A DNA stretch of 64,000 bases, taken from positions 434,001 through 498,000 of the forward strand of contig JAMCTG010000005.1 in the NCBI GenBank assembly GCA_023379005.1. The letters are read 5' to 3'. The translations under genes and the position numbers were made by a program. Below the pieces are notes generated by a model, which worked only from the letters and a program-made list of their open reading frames with translations, made no database searches and was not told the origin of the DNA. The DNA is from Candidatus Babelota bacterium. Lineage in GTDB: Bacteria; Babelota; Babeliae; Babelales; Babelaceae. Shown here one piece after another: positions 41,530-50,268 of this stretch (positions are counted from its first letter, which is position 1; each line of letters begins with the position of its first letter).

Positions 41530-42939
41530 ATGTATAAAAAAAGATTTTTTTTCATATTAAGTTTAATAATAATTTTTACAGCAGCTTTTTTTCATCTAAG
41601 CAAAACTCATTTATTAAAGCATGATATTGAAAGTTTAAATAATCTAAAAAATATCGTTCCAGTTGCAATAATAGGTTCTGGGCCTGCAGGTTCTAGTGGA
41701 GCAATTTTTTCTGCTCGTGGACTTTATCATACTGTAGTTTTTCAAGGACCATATCCAGGTGGGCAACTTACAAGAACTATGAGGGTAGAAAATTGGCCAG
41801 GAACAATAAGCGCAAGTGGTTCGGAAATCATAGAAACAATAAAAAAACAGGCACAAAATTTTGGTGCAATTTTTTCTAATGAAACAATTACAAAAGTTGA
41901 TTTCAGTTCTTGGCCATTTAAATTATGGACAGATTCTGGCAAACAAATTAATGCATTAACTGTAATTATTGCTACCGGTGGCGTACCTAAAAAATTAAAT
42001 ATTCCCGGTGAAGAAGAATATTTTGGAAAAGGAGTTGCTGTTTGTGGTATTTGTGATGCTGCTTTTCATAAAGGACAAATTGTCACAGTTGTAGGATCAG
42101 GCGATGCTGCAATGCAAGAAGCAGAACTTTTAGCAAAATTTGCAAAAAAAGTAATTATTATTGTCGGTAAAGAATCTCCACATGCTACAGCAATTATGAA
42201 AGAGCAAATAAAAAATATACCGAATATTGAATTATTGCTAAATACTATGGCAACAAAAATAATTGGTGATGGAAAAACTGTAACTCAAATAGAAATTGAA
42301 GATAATACAACAAAACAAAAAAAATTATTAGATATCGGTGCCGCATTTGTGGGAATTGGTCAAACTCCAAATACAAAAATTTTCAAAAACCAGGTTCCTA
42401 TGAATAAAAAAGGATTTATTAACGTAATTTGTAACACACAAAATACGACTATAGATGGAATTTATGCGGCAGGAACAGCTGTGCACAAAAAATTTACAAA
42501 AGCAATTTCAGGCGCAGGAGATGCTGTTAAAGCTGCAATAAGTGCTATGAATTTTTTAGAACATTTGGAATTAAATCAATTTTTAAAAGAACATGATAGT
42601 AAATTATATAGACCTTTGACAAACGATATCGAAAGAATTGGTAAAGGAAAAGAATTTGAAGAAAAAATTTTAAATTCAAAAAAGGCATCTATAGTGATTT
42701 TTTATTCATCATCCTGTGCAACATGCAATTATGCTTTAAGTCTACTTGATCAACTATCTCCACATTTTAAAGAAAAGTATAATTTCTTTAAAATTGAGAA
42801 AAAAAACCTTCAAGATGTTGCGCAAAAATATAATATAACAAGTTTACCCAGCATTCTTTTATTTAAGGACGGTAAATTAGAATTAAATATTGAAGGCAAG
42901 ATTACAAAAGAAGAACTTGAAGAATTTTTAGAAAGTTAA
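41530..42939 (+). CDS. membrane-anchored thioredoxin reductase-thioredoxin fusion
   Basis: 469 aa from the ATG at 41530, preceded by AGGAG at 9 nt; a longer in-frame start at 41479 lacks an SD. An N-terminal membrane anchor (about 6-21) leads to a thioredoxin-reductase core with FAD motif VAIIGSGPAGSSGAIFSAR, FQGPYPGGQL, NADPH motif TVVGSGDAAMQEAELLA and the redox pair CGIC (Cys172, Cys175) in place of the usual CATC or CAVC. FINVICNTQNTTIDGIYAAGT gives the C-terminal FAD segment. A thioredoxin-like domain follows with SCATC (Cys396, Cys399) and cis-Pro SLPSI. The fusion couples NADPH oxidation to a Trx disulfide. A membrane anchor is unusual for this family. Confidence 0.87.
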   Translation: MYKKRFFFILSLIIIFTAAFFHLSKTHLLKHDIESLNNLKNIVPVAIIGSGPAGSSGAIFSARGLYHTVVFQGPYPGGQLTRTMRVENWPGTISASGSEIIETIKKQAQNFGAIFSNETITKVDFSSWPFKLWTDSGKQINALTVIIATGGVPKKLNIPGEEEYFGKGVAVCGICDAAFHKGQIVTVVGSGDAAMQEAELLAKFAKKVIIIVGKESPHATAIMKEQIKNIPNIELLLNTMATKIIGDGKTVTQIEIEDNTTKQKKLLDIGAAFVGIGQTPNTKIFKNQVPMNKKGFINVICNTQNTTIDGIYAAGTAVHKKFTKAISGAGDAVKAAISAMNFLEHLELNQFLKEHDSKLYRPLTNDIERIGKGKEFEEKILNSKKASIVIFYSSSCATCNYALSLLDQLSPHFKEKYNFFKIEKKNLQDVAQKYNITSLPSILLFKDGKLELNIEGKITKEELEEFLES

Positions 42940-42944
42940 AATAG

Positions 42945-42975
42945 AAAGGCCTGCTTTTTTTTGCAGGCCTTTATT
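42945..42975 (+). terminator. bidirectional terminator between two convergent genes
   Basis: AAAGGCCTGC (42945-42954) and GCAGGCCTTT (42963-42972) form a perfect 10-bp stem with an 8-nt T loop, flanked by A- and T-rich tracts. It can serve the fusion gene on the plus strand and the Delta-60 gene on the minus strand. Confidence 0.85.
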
Positions 42976-42979
42976 TAAA

Positions 42980-44350
42980 TTATGGAAATCTAACTCCTAA
43001 TAATATTCCAAGATTCACCTTCCCATATTTTGTAGCTATAGCCGAAGAAACACCATTTAAAAATTTAGCTCCAGGATTTGCAATATAACGAGCAAATGTA
43101 AATTGGCTTGTACCAGTTAAAGTTGAGAATCCGGCTAATACAATTGCTCCATCATTTTGTATTCCCACACCAAATGCTTGAGAATTACCGGCAATTGGAG
43201 ATGTAGCAATTCCATTATTGCCAAATAGTGGATCAAGGGAACCATCTGAATTCAATCTTATAACTGCATAATCTCCATTAGCTGACCCTGCAACCACTAT
43301 TTGTCCATTAGGTTGTATTACAACACTTGATGCTTCACTATTACCACCAGTACCAACATTTATAATAACTGAACCTTCAAGGCCAAATGATAAATCCAAA
43401 GTGCCATCAAAATTGAATCTATAAATTGCAAAGTTAGTCACCCCATTAGGAGTAGCATTAGTTCTACCGACAGCAACTATTTTTCCATCTGATTGTAGCG
43501 CAACTCCAGTAAATACGTTAACAGGTGCTGCTCCAAATACAACTTTGCCGCCTATTCCAAATGTTGTATCTAGACTTCCATCAGGATTATACCGTACAAC
43601 TGCAAATTGATTATTATTATTCGCAAAACCGACTATTACTATCTTGTTGTCTACTTGAGGACCAGTAGCTATAGCCAATGCTTGGTCATTGCCAGTTGAT
43701 AAGGAAGTTATTACCTTTCCACCTGAACCAAATGATGTGTCTAAAGTTCCATTAGAATTGTATCTTACCAAAGCAATATTTGTTCCATCGGAAACTGTCC
43801 CAACAAAGCCAGCTGCCACATATTTACCATCAGGTTGTATTGCTAACTTATTTGCTATACTGTTTTGACCTGGAGTAACATCAGTTAATACTATATAATT
43901 TAATGAAGTATCATCTTCTCGTACTAATCCAAAAATTGCCCTCGTATTACCTTCGATAAAAGTATAACCTACCGCAACTCTTTTATTTGGCGTCACAGTA
44001 AAATCAATTTTTATATCATTAGCTGCAGAATTTTGAATAACTGGGGTTAAACTAAATACGTTAAATCCATTATTAACATAACTTGTATCAAGAGAACCAT
44101 CACGATTTAGTCTTAATAAAGTAAATTGATCAAATAATCCGCCATTAACAACTCCCGCACCCACAATTTTTCCGTCAGCTTGAATTGCGACTCCATTAAC
44201 AGTTGAAAATACACCAAGAGGAGCGACTGCTATCCCACCAGAACCAAAAGTTGGATCTAATATGCCTGCTGTAGAACCAAGCGTATTAGCTGTTGCGAAT
44301 AAATTAGGTGCAAAAAATAACAAATAAAAACTCAAAAATTTTTTTATCAT
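42980..44350 (-). CDS. exported Delta-60-repeat propeller protein, cassette A
   Basis: 456 aa from the ATG at 44350, which has SD AAGGAG and gives a signal peptide (MIKKFLSFYLLFFAPNLFATA). Longer starts overlap the barrel gene. The protein is made of about seven units of the type QPDGKIV-VAG-x-RYN-x-DGSLD-TFG-x-GG, for example RYNSNGTLDTSFGSGGKVIT, forming a likely seven-bladed beta-propeller. It is preceded on the same strand by the barrel gene at 44394. The conserved end SSAIATKYGKVNLGILLGVRFP follows the last blade. Surface display is likely, because the paralogue at 45974 sits behind a paralogous barrel. Function unknown. Confidence 0.85.
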   Translation of the reverse strand: MIKKFLSFYLLFFAPNLFATANTLGSTAGILDPTFGSGGIAVAPLGVFSTVNGVAIQADGKIVGAGVVNGGLFDQFTLLRLNRDGSLDTSYVNNGFNVFSLTPVIQNSAANDIKIDFTVTPNKRVAVGYTFIEGNTRAIFGLVREDDTSLNYIVLTDVTPGQNSIANKLAIQPDGKYVAAGFVGTVSDGTNIALVRYNSNGTLDTSFGSGGKVITSLSTGNDQALAIATGPQVDNKIVIVGFANNNNQFAVVRYNPDGSLDTTFGIGGKVVFGAAPVNVFTGVALQSDGKIVAVGRTNATPNGVTNFAIYRFNFDGTLDLSFGLEGSVIINVGTGGNSEASSVVIQPNGQIVVAGSANGDYAVIRLNSDGSLDPLFGNNGIATSPIAGNSQAFGVGIQNDGAIVLAGFSTLTGTSQFTFARYIANPGAKFLNGVSSAIATKYGKVNLGILLGVRFP

Positions 44351-44393
44351 AATACTCCTTAAAAAACAAACATTTTTGTATAAAGACAAATTC

Positions 44394-45818
44394 CTAGTAT
44401 GTAAATCCAAGCGTTAAGAATATTTGCCATTGTTCTAATGCATTTCTTTTATTGCAACCAGTTGCAAATTCGCAAGCTGTTGTAATACCCACTATTGCAG
44501 GGTGAGAACACATAAAATAATCATATGCAAAGCTTGCGTATAACTTATGTGTCAAAACAGCAGGAGTTTTTCCCGAATTAAAATTAAAATTTCCGACAGT
44601 TGTAAATGTAGAATCAGTTGGAATTTGATTGGGTGGAAGAATTGCTTGAGAAATATTTGCACTGCTCGCAGAACCGCCTTGGAAAGTAGGAAAACCAGGA
44701 AGATTAGCTATAGCAACTGATGGATTAGGACAAATCTGACAAATTTTTTCCTTTTGTCTCCACCATAAATTATAACCAAATTCAAAATTGTATTCACAAT
44801 GTTGATAATGAAACGCTGTCCAAAAGTTGATATCACTTTGTGGAGTAACTTTGACTTCTTGACTAAAAAAATTTACACCAGCCAATCCTTGTAATGATGT
44901 AGGTTGATTTTTAACAACTTGAAGATATCGTGACCAATCTCCATTAGCACAAAGGTCAAATAATCTTTTTTGTCTTGCCTGAAATAAATATAAATATTTA
45001 AAATCGAACATCCAGTTTAATGAATGGTCTTCGCATCCATATAAGTTAAAATCAGCATTTAATCCAAAACCTAATCCCACATGTCTTGAACCAATTAAAG
45101 GCTCAAACGCAAATTGAGAACTTTGTCGTTCTCCTGTTGGTATACTTAATACCAAATATGAGCCGAAGTGATCATCCTCTCTAAAATAATAATTGTGACC
45201 AAATTTTACTTGGATATCATCAACGCCACCTTTTGTTAATTTACATTTAGTAAAACGACCAGCTTTAAATTCACAATTATCTATCGCATCACTAAAAGTT
45301 TTAAAGTTGCAAATTGATCCAGCAGGAGATGTAACATTTTCACAAGGTTTTAAGTTGTGATGGACACCCATAGCTGCTGCTTCTATTCCTGCCCATAAAC
45401 CATAACAAAGATCAAAATACATATTAAAATAAACGCCATATGCAGTTCTTACTGGTCTAACTGAATAAGTTGAGTTAAAAAATGATCCTATCGGAGTCAT
45501 AGCAGCAAACCATAATGAACCCACATCTCCAAGACCATCTTCACGAATGCTAAGACATGATTTATTGCATTTCAAAAAATATTTCGCAAGATCTTTATCA
45601 TTAAAAGATCTTTGAACAAATGGACTAAAAAAATAATAAAACCATGGGCGATATTTAGCGCAACGATCTTCATTGTGATAGAAAAAATAATTTGATTGAG
45701 ATAATTCTAATGTTGAATCTCGAGTTGTAGAACGTGGCACGAAGATTGATCTACTTATAGCAAAGATATTTGAATTAATTAAAAATAAAATGAAAAATAA
45801 TTTATAAAGTCTATTCAT
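44394..45818 (-). CDS. outer-membrane beta-barrel protein, cassette A
   Basis: 474 aa with signal peptide MNRLYKLFFILFLINSNIFA. The N-terminal block SIFVPRSTTRDSTLELSQSNYFFYHNEDRCAKYRPWFYYFFSPFVQRSFND is shared almost entirely with the protein at 47359. The rest has alternating hydrophobic and polar strands typical of a barrel. The C-terminus (EQWQIFLTLGFTY) ends in an aromatic residue as expected for outer-membrane insertion. Multiple cysteines are present. No known porin or transporter motif is recognised. It is 43 nt from the propeller gene downstream and has a good promoter upstream. Confidence 0.8.
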   Translation of the reverse strand: MNRLYKLFFILFLINSNIFAISRSIFVPRSTTRDSTLELSQSNYFFYHNEDRCAKYRPWFYYFFSPFVQRSFNDKDLAKYFLKCNKSCLSIREDGLGDVGSLWFAAMTPIGSFFNSTYSVRPVRTAYGVYFNMYFDLCYGLWAGIEAAAMGVHHNLKPCENVTSPAGSICNFKTFSDAIDNCEFKAGRFTKCKLTKGGVDDIQVKFGHNYYFREDDHFGSYLVLSIPTGERQSSQFAFEPLIGSRHVGLGFGLNADFNLYGCEDHSLNWMFDFKYLYLFQARQKRLFDLCANGDWSRYLQVVKNQPTSLQGLAGVNFFSQEVKVTPQSDINFWTAFHYQHCEYNFEFGYNLWWRQKEKICQICPNPSVAIANLPGFPTFQGGSASSANISQAILPPNQIPTDSTFTTVGNFNFNSGKTPAVLTHKLYASFAYDYFMCSHPAIVGITTACEFATGCNKRNALEQWQIFLTLGFTY

Positions 45819-45858
45819 AATTCCTTTCCTTTTTTTAATATAAAAAGTTCTTATACAG

Positions 45859-45888
45859 AAATTACAAAACTGAAATTGTATATGTCAA
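45859..45888 (-). promoter_or_regulatory. promoter of barrel-propeller cassette A
   Basis: On the minus strand TTGACA (45883-45888) is followed after 18 nt by TAATTT (45859-45864), about 40 nt upstream of the ATG at 45818. The same layout occurs upstream of cassette B at 48844-48873. Confidence 0.6.
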
Positions 45889-45902
45889 CGCTACAAAAAT
45901 AA

Positions 45903-45943
45903 AAAAAGTCTCGTGTGAATTTTAACTCAACACGAGACTTTTT
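45903..45943 (-). terminator. rho-independent terminator between the two barrel-propeller cassettes
   Basis: AAAAAGTCTCGTGT (45903-45916) and ACACGAGACTTTTT (45930-45943) form a perfect 14-bp stem with a 13-nt loop and a T run for minus-strand transcripts. It lies 30 nt past the stop of the cassette B propeller gene at 45974. Confidence 0.88.
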
Positions 45944-45973
45944 ATCAATTTATTAATTTCATTTTAATTAATT

Positions 45974-47293
45974 TTATAAGCTATATTTTTCTGCTATTGC
46001 TGCTGCAATTGCGCCCTGAAATTCTATTCCAGGGCAAACTGTATAGCGAGCTAATGTAAAAATATCAGGAGATGCAGTTGAATAACCTGCTAAAACAATT
46101 TTACCATTTTTTTGTAAAGCTAAATCATTAGCCAAAGCAGTCGTTTGAATTTGTGTAGTAACAATTCCATTGTTTCCAAATGTTGTATCTAATGAACCAT
46201 CTTTATTTAATCTGCCAACTACAAAAAGAGTTAATAATCCAACAGTAGAAAATCCGCCGAATACGATTCTGCCATCATTTTGTATACCAATTCCTGTACC
46301 CATATCAATTCCTCCTGCATCCACTATTACAAAACCTGCTCCATTTCCAAATGATGTGTCAAAAGTTCCATCTGAATTTAATCTTACTATAGCAAAATGG
46401 TTTGTTCCAATTGCATTTGTAGTTCCAATAATAACTATTTTCCCATCAGGTTGTAAGGTAACAGCATCAAATTGAGTAGTCGTTCCACCCAAAAATAGTA
46501 TTGTTCGTATCCCTCCAGCTCCAAATGTACCATCCAATGAACCATCAGTATTATATCTAACAACTGCACCAGAATTATTACCTGCAAGACCTACTACAAC
46601 TATTTTCCCATCTGGTTGTATCACTACATCATTTGCTCGATCATTACCGGTGGCTACATCAGTAATAACAATACCACCAGTTCCAAATGATGAATCTAAT
46701 GAACCATTAGAATTATATCTAACTAATGAAAACCTTTGAACCCCAGCAGATGTACTAAAACCAACTGCAACTAATTTACCATCGCTTTGAATTGCCAGAC
46801 CATTAGCTTGTTCAGAGTTACCGCCGCTAACGTCAGTTGATACAACACCATTTGTTCCAAATGTCGAATCTAAACTGCCATCAGTATTAAAGCGAGCTAG
46901 TGCAAAACGTTGCTGTGCCACAGAAATGCCTGAAACTCCTGCGGCTACTATTTTTAAATTTGAGTCTATTTTTACATCAAAAGCTTGTGAAGGTTGATTT
47001 GGAATTATTGATGTGGTTACAATACCATTTGTACCGAATATAGTATCTAATGATCCGTCAGAATTTAATCTTGCTAATGCAAATTGACGACGGCCAATAC
47101 TTTCACCTGCCCAGCCTGCCGGCACAATTTTTTGGTCCGGTTGAATTGCCAATGCATTTGCCTGAGATAAAGTATCAATTAATACAAATGCAATTCCATC
47201 TCCATCAAATGTTGTGTCTAATGATCCTGCTGGAAATGAAAATATATTTGATACAAAAAATAATGTTAAAATATTTAAAAATTTTCTTATCAT
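45974..47293 (-). CDS. exported Delta-60-repeat propeller protein, cassette B
   Basis: 439 aa from the ATG at 47293, with AAAGGAATTGT upstream and signal peptide MIRKFLNILTLFFVSNIFSF. Seven Delta-60 units are visible, for example RLNSDGSLDTIFGTNGIVTT, RYNSNGSLDSSFGTGGIVIT and RLNKDGSLDTTFGNNGIVTT, consistent with a seven-bladed propeller. The tail CPGIEFQGAIAAAIAEKYSL matches the cassette A tail (NPGAKFLNGVSSAIATKY) in the pattern PG-x-x-F-x-x-AIA-x-KY. That suggests a sorting or docking segment. The cassette B barrel gene (47359-48813) lies upstream in transcription and the terminator at 45903 lies downstream. Confidence 0.86.
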   Translation of the reverse strand: MIRKFLNILTLFFVSNIFSFPAGSLDTTFDGDGIAFVLIDTLSQANALAIQPDQKIVPAGWAGESIGRRQFALARLNSDGSLDTIFGTNGIVTTSIIPNQPSQAFDVKIDSNLKIVAAGVSGISVAQQRFALARFNTDGSLDSTFGTNGVVSTDVSGGNSEQANGLAIQSDGKLVAVGFSTSAGVQRFSLVRYNSNGSLDSSFGTGGIVITDVATGNDRANDVVIQPDGKIVVVGLAGNNSGAVVRYNTDGSLDGTFGAGGIRTILFLGGTTTQFDAVTLQPDGKIVIIGTTNAIGTNHFAIVRLNSDGTFDTSFGNGAGFVIVDAGGIDMGTGIGIQNDGRIVFGGFSTVGLLTLFVVGRLNKDGSLDTTFGNNGIVTTQIQTTALANDLALQKNGKIVLAGYSTASPDIFTLARYTVCPGIEFQGAIAAAIAEKYSL

Positions 47294-47358
47294 ACAATTC
47301 CTTTTTTCAAAAAAGACCCTGCACATAAATACAAGGTCAAAATAAAAATTAATAAATT

Positions 47359-48813
47359 TTAATATGTAAAACCAAGTGTTAAGAATATTTGCCATTGTTC
47401 TAATGCATTTCTTTTATTTCTACCTGTAGCAAATTCGCAAGCTGTTGTAATACCAACCATTGCAGGATAAGAACATATTAAATAATCATAAGCAAAACTT
47501 GCATACAATTTATGTGTTAAGACTCTTGGCGCTGTTCCTGAATCTATATTAAACGGACCAACATTTGTAAAAACAGAATCAGTTGGTGCTATATTTGGCC
47601 CTATAACCGATTGAGAAATATTAGCACCGCTAGCTGAAATACCTTGGCAAGCAATAAAATTAGCTAAATCAGCAATAGCAACTGGAGGGTTTGCACACTT
47701 TTGACAAACTCTTTCGCAATCTCTCCACCACAAATTGTAACCAAGTTCAAAATTATATCTGCAGAATTCATAATGCAATGCTGTCCAAAAGTTGATTTCG
47801 CTTTTTGGAGTAACTTTGACACATTGAGTAAAAAATTTTGTACCTGGCTGAGTTAACATTGGAGTATCAGAATTTTGAACAACTTGAAGATATCTTGACC
47901 AATCTCCATTTGCACAAAGATCAAATAATCTTAATTGATTTGCCTTAAATAAATATAAATATTTAAGATCAAACATCCAATTTAACATGTGGTCATCGCA
48001 ACCATACAAGTTAAAATCAGCATTTAAACCAATACCCACACCTGCATGCTTAGATCCGACTAATGGCTCAAACACATACGTCGCTCTTTGCATTTTACCA
48101 GTAGGAATATTTGCAACTAAATATAAACCAATATGATCATCTTCTCTAAAAAAGTAATTTTGACCCAATTTAACTTGAATATCATCTAAACCACCACGTG
48201 AAACTTTGCATTTGTTAAAGCGGCCAAAACATAATTCAGGATTATTTATAGCATCTGTAAAAATTCTAATGTTATCAATCGTACCAAAATTATTTACAGG
48301 ATTTTCTGCACCTGTTGTTACAGTTTCACATGGTTTTAATTTATGCGTTACACCCATCGCAGCAGTTTCGATTCCAAGCCAAAGCCCTTCCCAGAATCTG
48401 CAAAGATCAAAATACATATTAAAGTAGGCGCCATAAGCTGTTCTTACTGGCCGCACATTAAAAACTGAACTAAAATTTGAACCAGCTGGAGCAATAAGAC
48501 CTAACCATTCTGGATTTACATCGCCTAAACCATCTTCACGAATGCTAAGACATGATTTGTTGTCTTTCAAAAAATATTTTGCAAGATCTTTATCATTAAA
48601 TGATCTTTGAACAAATGGATTAAAGAAGAAATAAAACCAAGGGTATTCTTCATCACAACGAGCTTCATTATGATAGAAGAAATAGTTTGCTTGAGATAAT
48701 TCCAAAACAGAATCTCGCGTTGTAGATCTCGGTACAAAAACTGTTTTACTTGCTGCAAATAAACTCGCCTGAAACAAAAATAAAGTTACAAGCAACTTTT
48801 GAAATGTATTCAT
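47359..48813 (-). CDS. outer-membrane beta-barrel protein, cassette B
   Basis: 484 aa with signal peptide MNTFQKLLVTLFLFQASLFA. It is a close paralogue of the protein at 44394: VFVPRSTTRDSVLELSQANYFFYHNEARCDEEYPWFYFFFNPFVQRSFND, SCLSIREDGLGDV, VRPVRTAYGAYFNMYFDLC and the identical end NALEQWQIFLTLGFTY. Most differences are in loop-like regions, for example PTDSVFTNVGPFNIDSGTAPRV. SD AAGGAAGG precedes the ATG. An outer-membrane location is well supported by signal peptide and C-terminal Tyr. Its function is unknown. Confidence 0.82.
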   Translation of the reverse strand: MNTFQKLLVTLFLFQASLFAASKTVFVPRSTTRDSVLELSQANYFFYHNEARCDEEYPWFYFFFNPFVQRSFNDKDLAKYFLKDNKSCLSIREDGLGDVNPEWLGLIAPAGSNFSSVFNVRPVRTAYGAYFNMYFDLCRFWEGLWLGIETAAMGVTHKLKPCETVTTGAENPVNNFGTIDNIRIFTDAINNPELCFGRFNKCKVSRGGLDDIQVKLGQNYFFREDDHIGLYLVANIPTGKMQRATYVFEPLVGSKHAGVGIGLNADFNLYGCDDHMLNWMFDLKYLYLFKANQLRLFDLCANGDWSRYLQVVQNSDTPMLTQPGTKFFTQCVKVTPKSEINFWTALHYEFCRYNFELGYNLWWRDCERVCQKCANPPVAIADLANFIACQGISASGANISQSVIGPNIAPTDSVFTNVGPFNIDSGTAPRVLTHKLYASFAYDYLICSYPAMVGITTACEFATGRNKRNALEQWQIFLTLGFTY

Positions 48814-48843
48814 GTACCCTTCCTTTTTTAATAATTTCTTACA

Positions 48844-48873
48844 TTATTACTAAATTTAGTACAGGTAAGTCAA
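48844..48873 (-). promoter_or_regulatory. promoter of barrel-propeller cassette B
   Basis: On the minus strand TTGACT (48868-48873), an 18-nt spacer and TAATAA (48844-48849) lie 30 nt before the ATG at 48813. Box types and 18-nt spacing match cassette A. The -35 box directly adjoins the stop of the porin-like gene. Confidence 0.6.
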
Positions 48874-48875
48874 CT

Positions 48876-50132
48876 TTAAAAATAATAGAATGCTGAAAGT
48901 AAAAACCTAACATCAGTAACTGCTCTTGCATTTATTGGTTTAGCAAAATTATTTAAGGTTCCAAATGCTGCGGTCGTAAATTCCATTTCTGCTGCAACAG
49001 TTACAGGTTTGATATCAAACCAAATGCGAGGTGCAATTCTCCAAACATAAGAAATCGTTGATGAATCTCCTCCTGGACTAAAAAAAGAAAAAACAATAGG
49101 TTCACCTGTAACAGAATCTATAAATAATGGCTCATTAGCACCTAAATTTTTGATAATACCTGCAAATAATCCAGGCTCGAAGAATTTATATCTATAATTT
49201 AAATCTATCCACCACGAAATATCACGAATATTTGCATATTCTCTAAATTGAGTAACAGGAGCTTGGCATTTTACAGCGTAACCTCCAAATAAAAAAGGGT
49301 TATTTGCATTTTCGATGTAAGCAAAATTCATATTCATTGTAAAAGTGTCATATACATATTTTAAATAAACCATCGCTACTGCACTATTGATGGATTCATC
49401 AACTTTGAAATTTGTACCAGAAACTAGTCTTGGGACAAGTCTCTTGTAATTTACAATGAATCCTAAAATACTTTCATCAAAATATTGTCTGACTTGAAAT
49501 GATAAACTTGGTACTATGGCATTTCTTGCGTAAATCGTATTTGTTCCTTCTGGACCATTATTAGGATCCTCAAGTTGCATATTTGCGGCGGCTAAAAGTT
49601 CCGTATTGTTAAATCTGCAAGTATAGCGAAGTTGGGGATTTTGAGTTAATGCAGCTATTGGCGCGCCGTTATTAAAATCTACGGTATTAGCCATGCAATC
49701 ATCTGGGACAAGTGGATGCCAAAAATTTCCTAGTAATAATGTATGATGGCACCATTCAAATTTTATAAAAGCATGTCTCAATTTAAAAACGTTTGCTACA
49801 CCTATGACCTGGCCATTAAATTCACCTTCAATCATTGCCCAAATTCTTTTATCACAGTTTTTAGGTCCGAGGGCTGTTACACGCAAGCGAGATGTTAAAG
49901 GAAATATTCCAAATTGACCGTGATCATCTGTATCTTTGCAATTTATATCTGGAGAAAATTCTAGAGGCCATAAAAGAATAGGACTATTAGGCCTTAACGT
50001 GGCAATTTGACGAGAATCCCAAACTGCTTGAGTATTTACATAGCCTGACCAAATAACTGTTGTACAATTCTGAGCATTAATTAATAAAAAAAATGAAAGT
50101 AAAGAAAGAATTAAATAAAATTTTTTTACCAT
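48876..50132 (-). CDS. porin-like outer-membrane beta-barrel protein
   Basis: 418 aa with signal peptide MVKKFYLILSLLSFFLLINA. It begins IWSGYVNTQAVWDSRQIATLR, a pattern seen at the start of porin-like barrels (first strand plus short turn). It has many alternating strands (LRHAFIKFEWCHHTLLLGNFWHPLVPDD) and ends in AFYYF, a classic outer-membrane insertion signal. It belongs to a general porin type but I cannot name the family. It is the first gene of the barrel cluster and has its own promoter at 50174-50202. Confidence 0.8.
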   Translation of the reverse strand: MVKKFYLILSLLSFFLLINAQNCTTVIWSGYVNTQAVWDSRQIATLRPNSPILLWPLEFSPDINCKDTDDHGQFGIFPLTSRLRVTALGPKNCDKRIWAMIEGEFNGQVIGVANVFKLRHAFIKFEWCHHTLLLGNFWHPLVPDDCMANTVDFNNGAPIAALTQNPQLRYTCRFNNTELLAAANMQLEDPNNGPEGTNTIYARNAIVPSLSFQVRQYFDESILGFIVNYKRLVPRLVSGTNFKVDESINSAVAMVYLKYVYDTFTMNMNFAYIENANNPFLFGGYAVKCQAPVTQFREYANIRDISWWIDLNYRYKFFEPGLFAGIIKNLGANEPLFIDSVTGEPIVFSFFSPGGDSSTISYVWRIAPRIWFDIKPVTVAAEMEFTTAAFGTLNNFAKPINARAVTDVRFLLSAFYYF

Positions 50133-50173
50133 GTTGTATTCACAAAAAATAATTGTAGAAAAATTGCAGGTAA

Positions 50174-50202
50174 AAATTAGTACATGAAAAAAAGAATGTC
50201 AA
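50174..50202 (-). promoter_or_regulatory. promoter of the porin-like gene
   Basis: On the minus strand TTGACA (50197-50202), a 17-nt spacer and TAATTT (50174-50179) lie about 40 nt upstream of the start at 50132. The spacing is optimal. Confidence 0.65.
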
Positions 50203-50218
50203 AAAATACACAAAAAAA

Positions 50219-50252
50219 TTGGCCAAGATATTTTATATCTTAGCCAAAATAT
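50219..50252 (-). terminator. rho-independent terminator of brnQ
   Basis: TTGGC(C)AAGATA and TATCTT(A)GCCAA form an 11-bp stem with one mismatch (50219-50247). On the minus strand the stem is followed by AATTTTTTTG, giving a T run after the brnQ stop at 50269. Confidence 0.75.
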
Positions 50253-50268
50253 ATTTTAATTATCAAAA

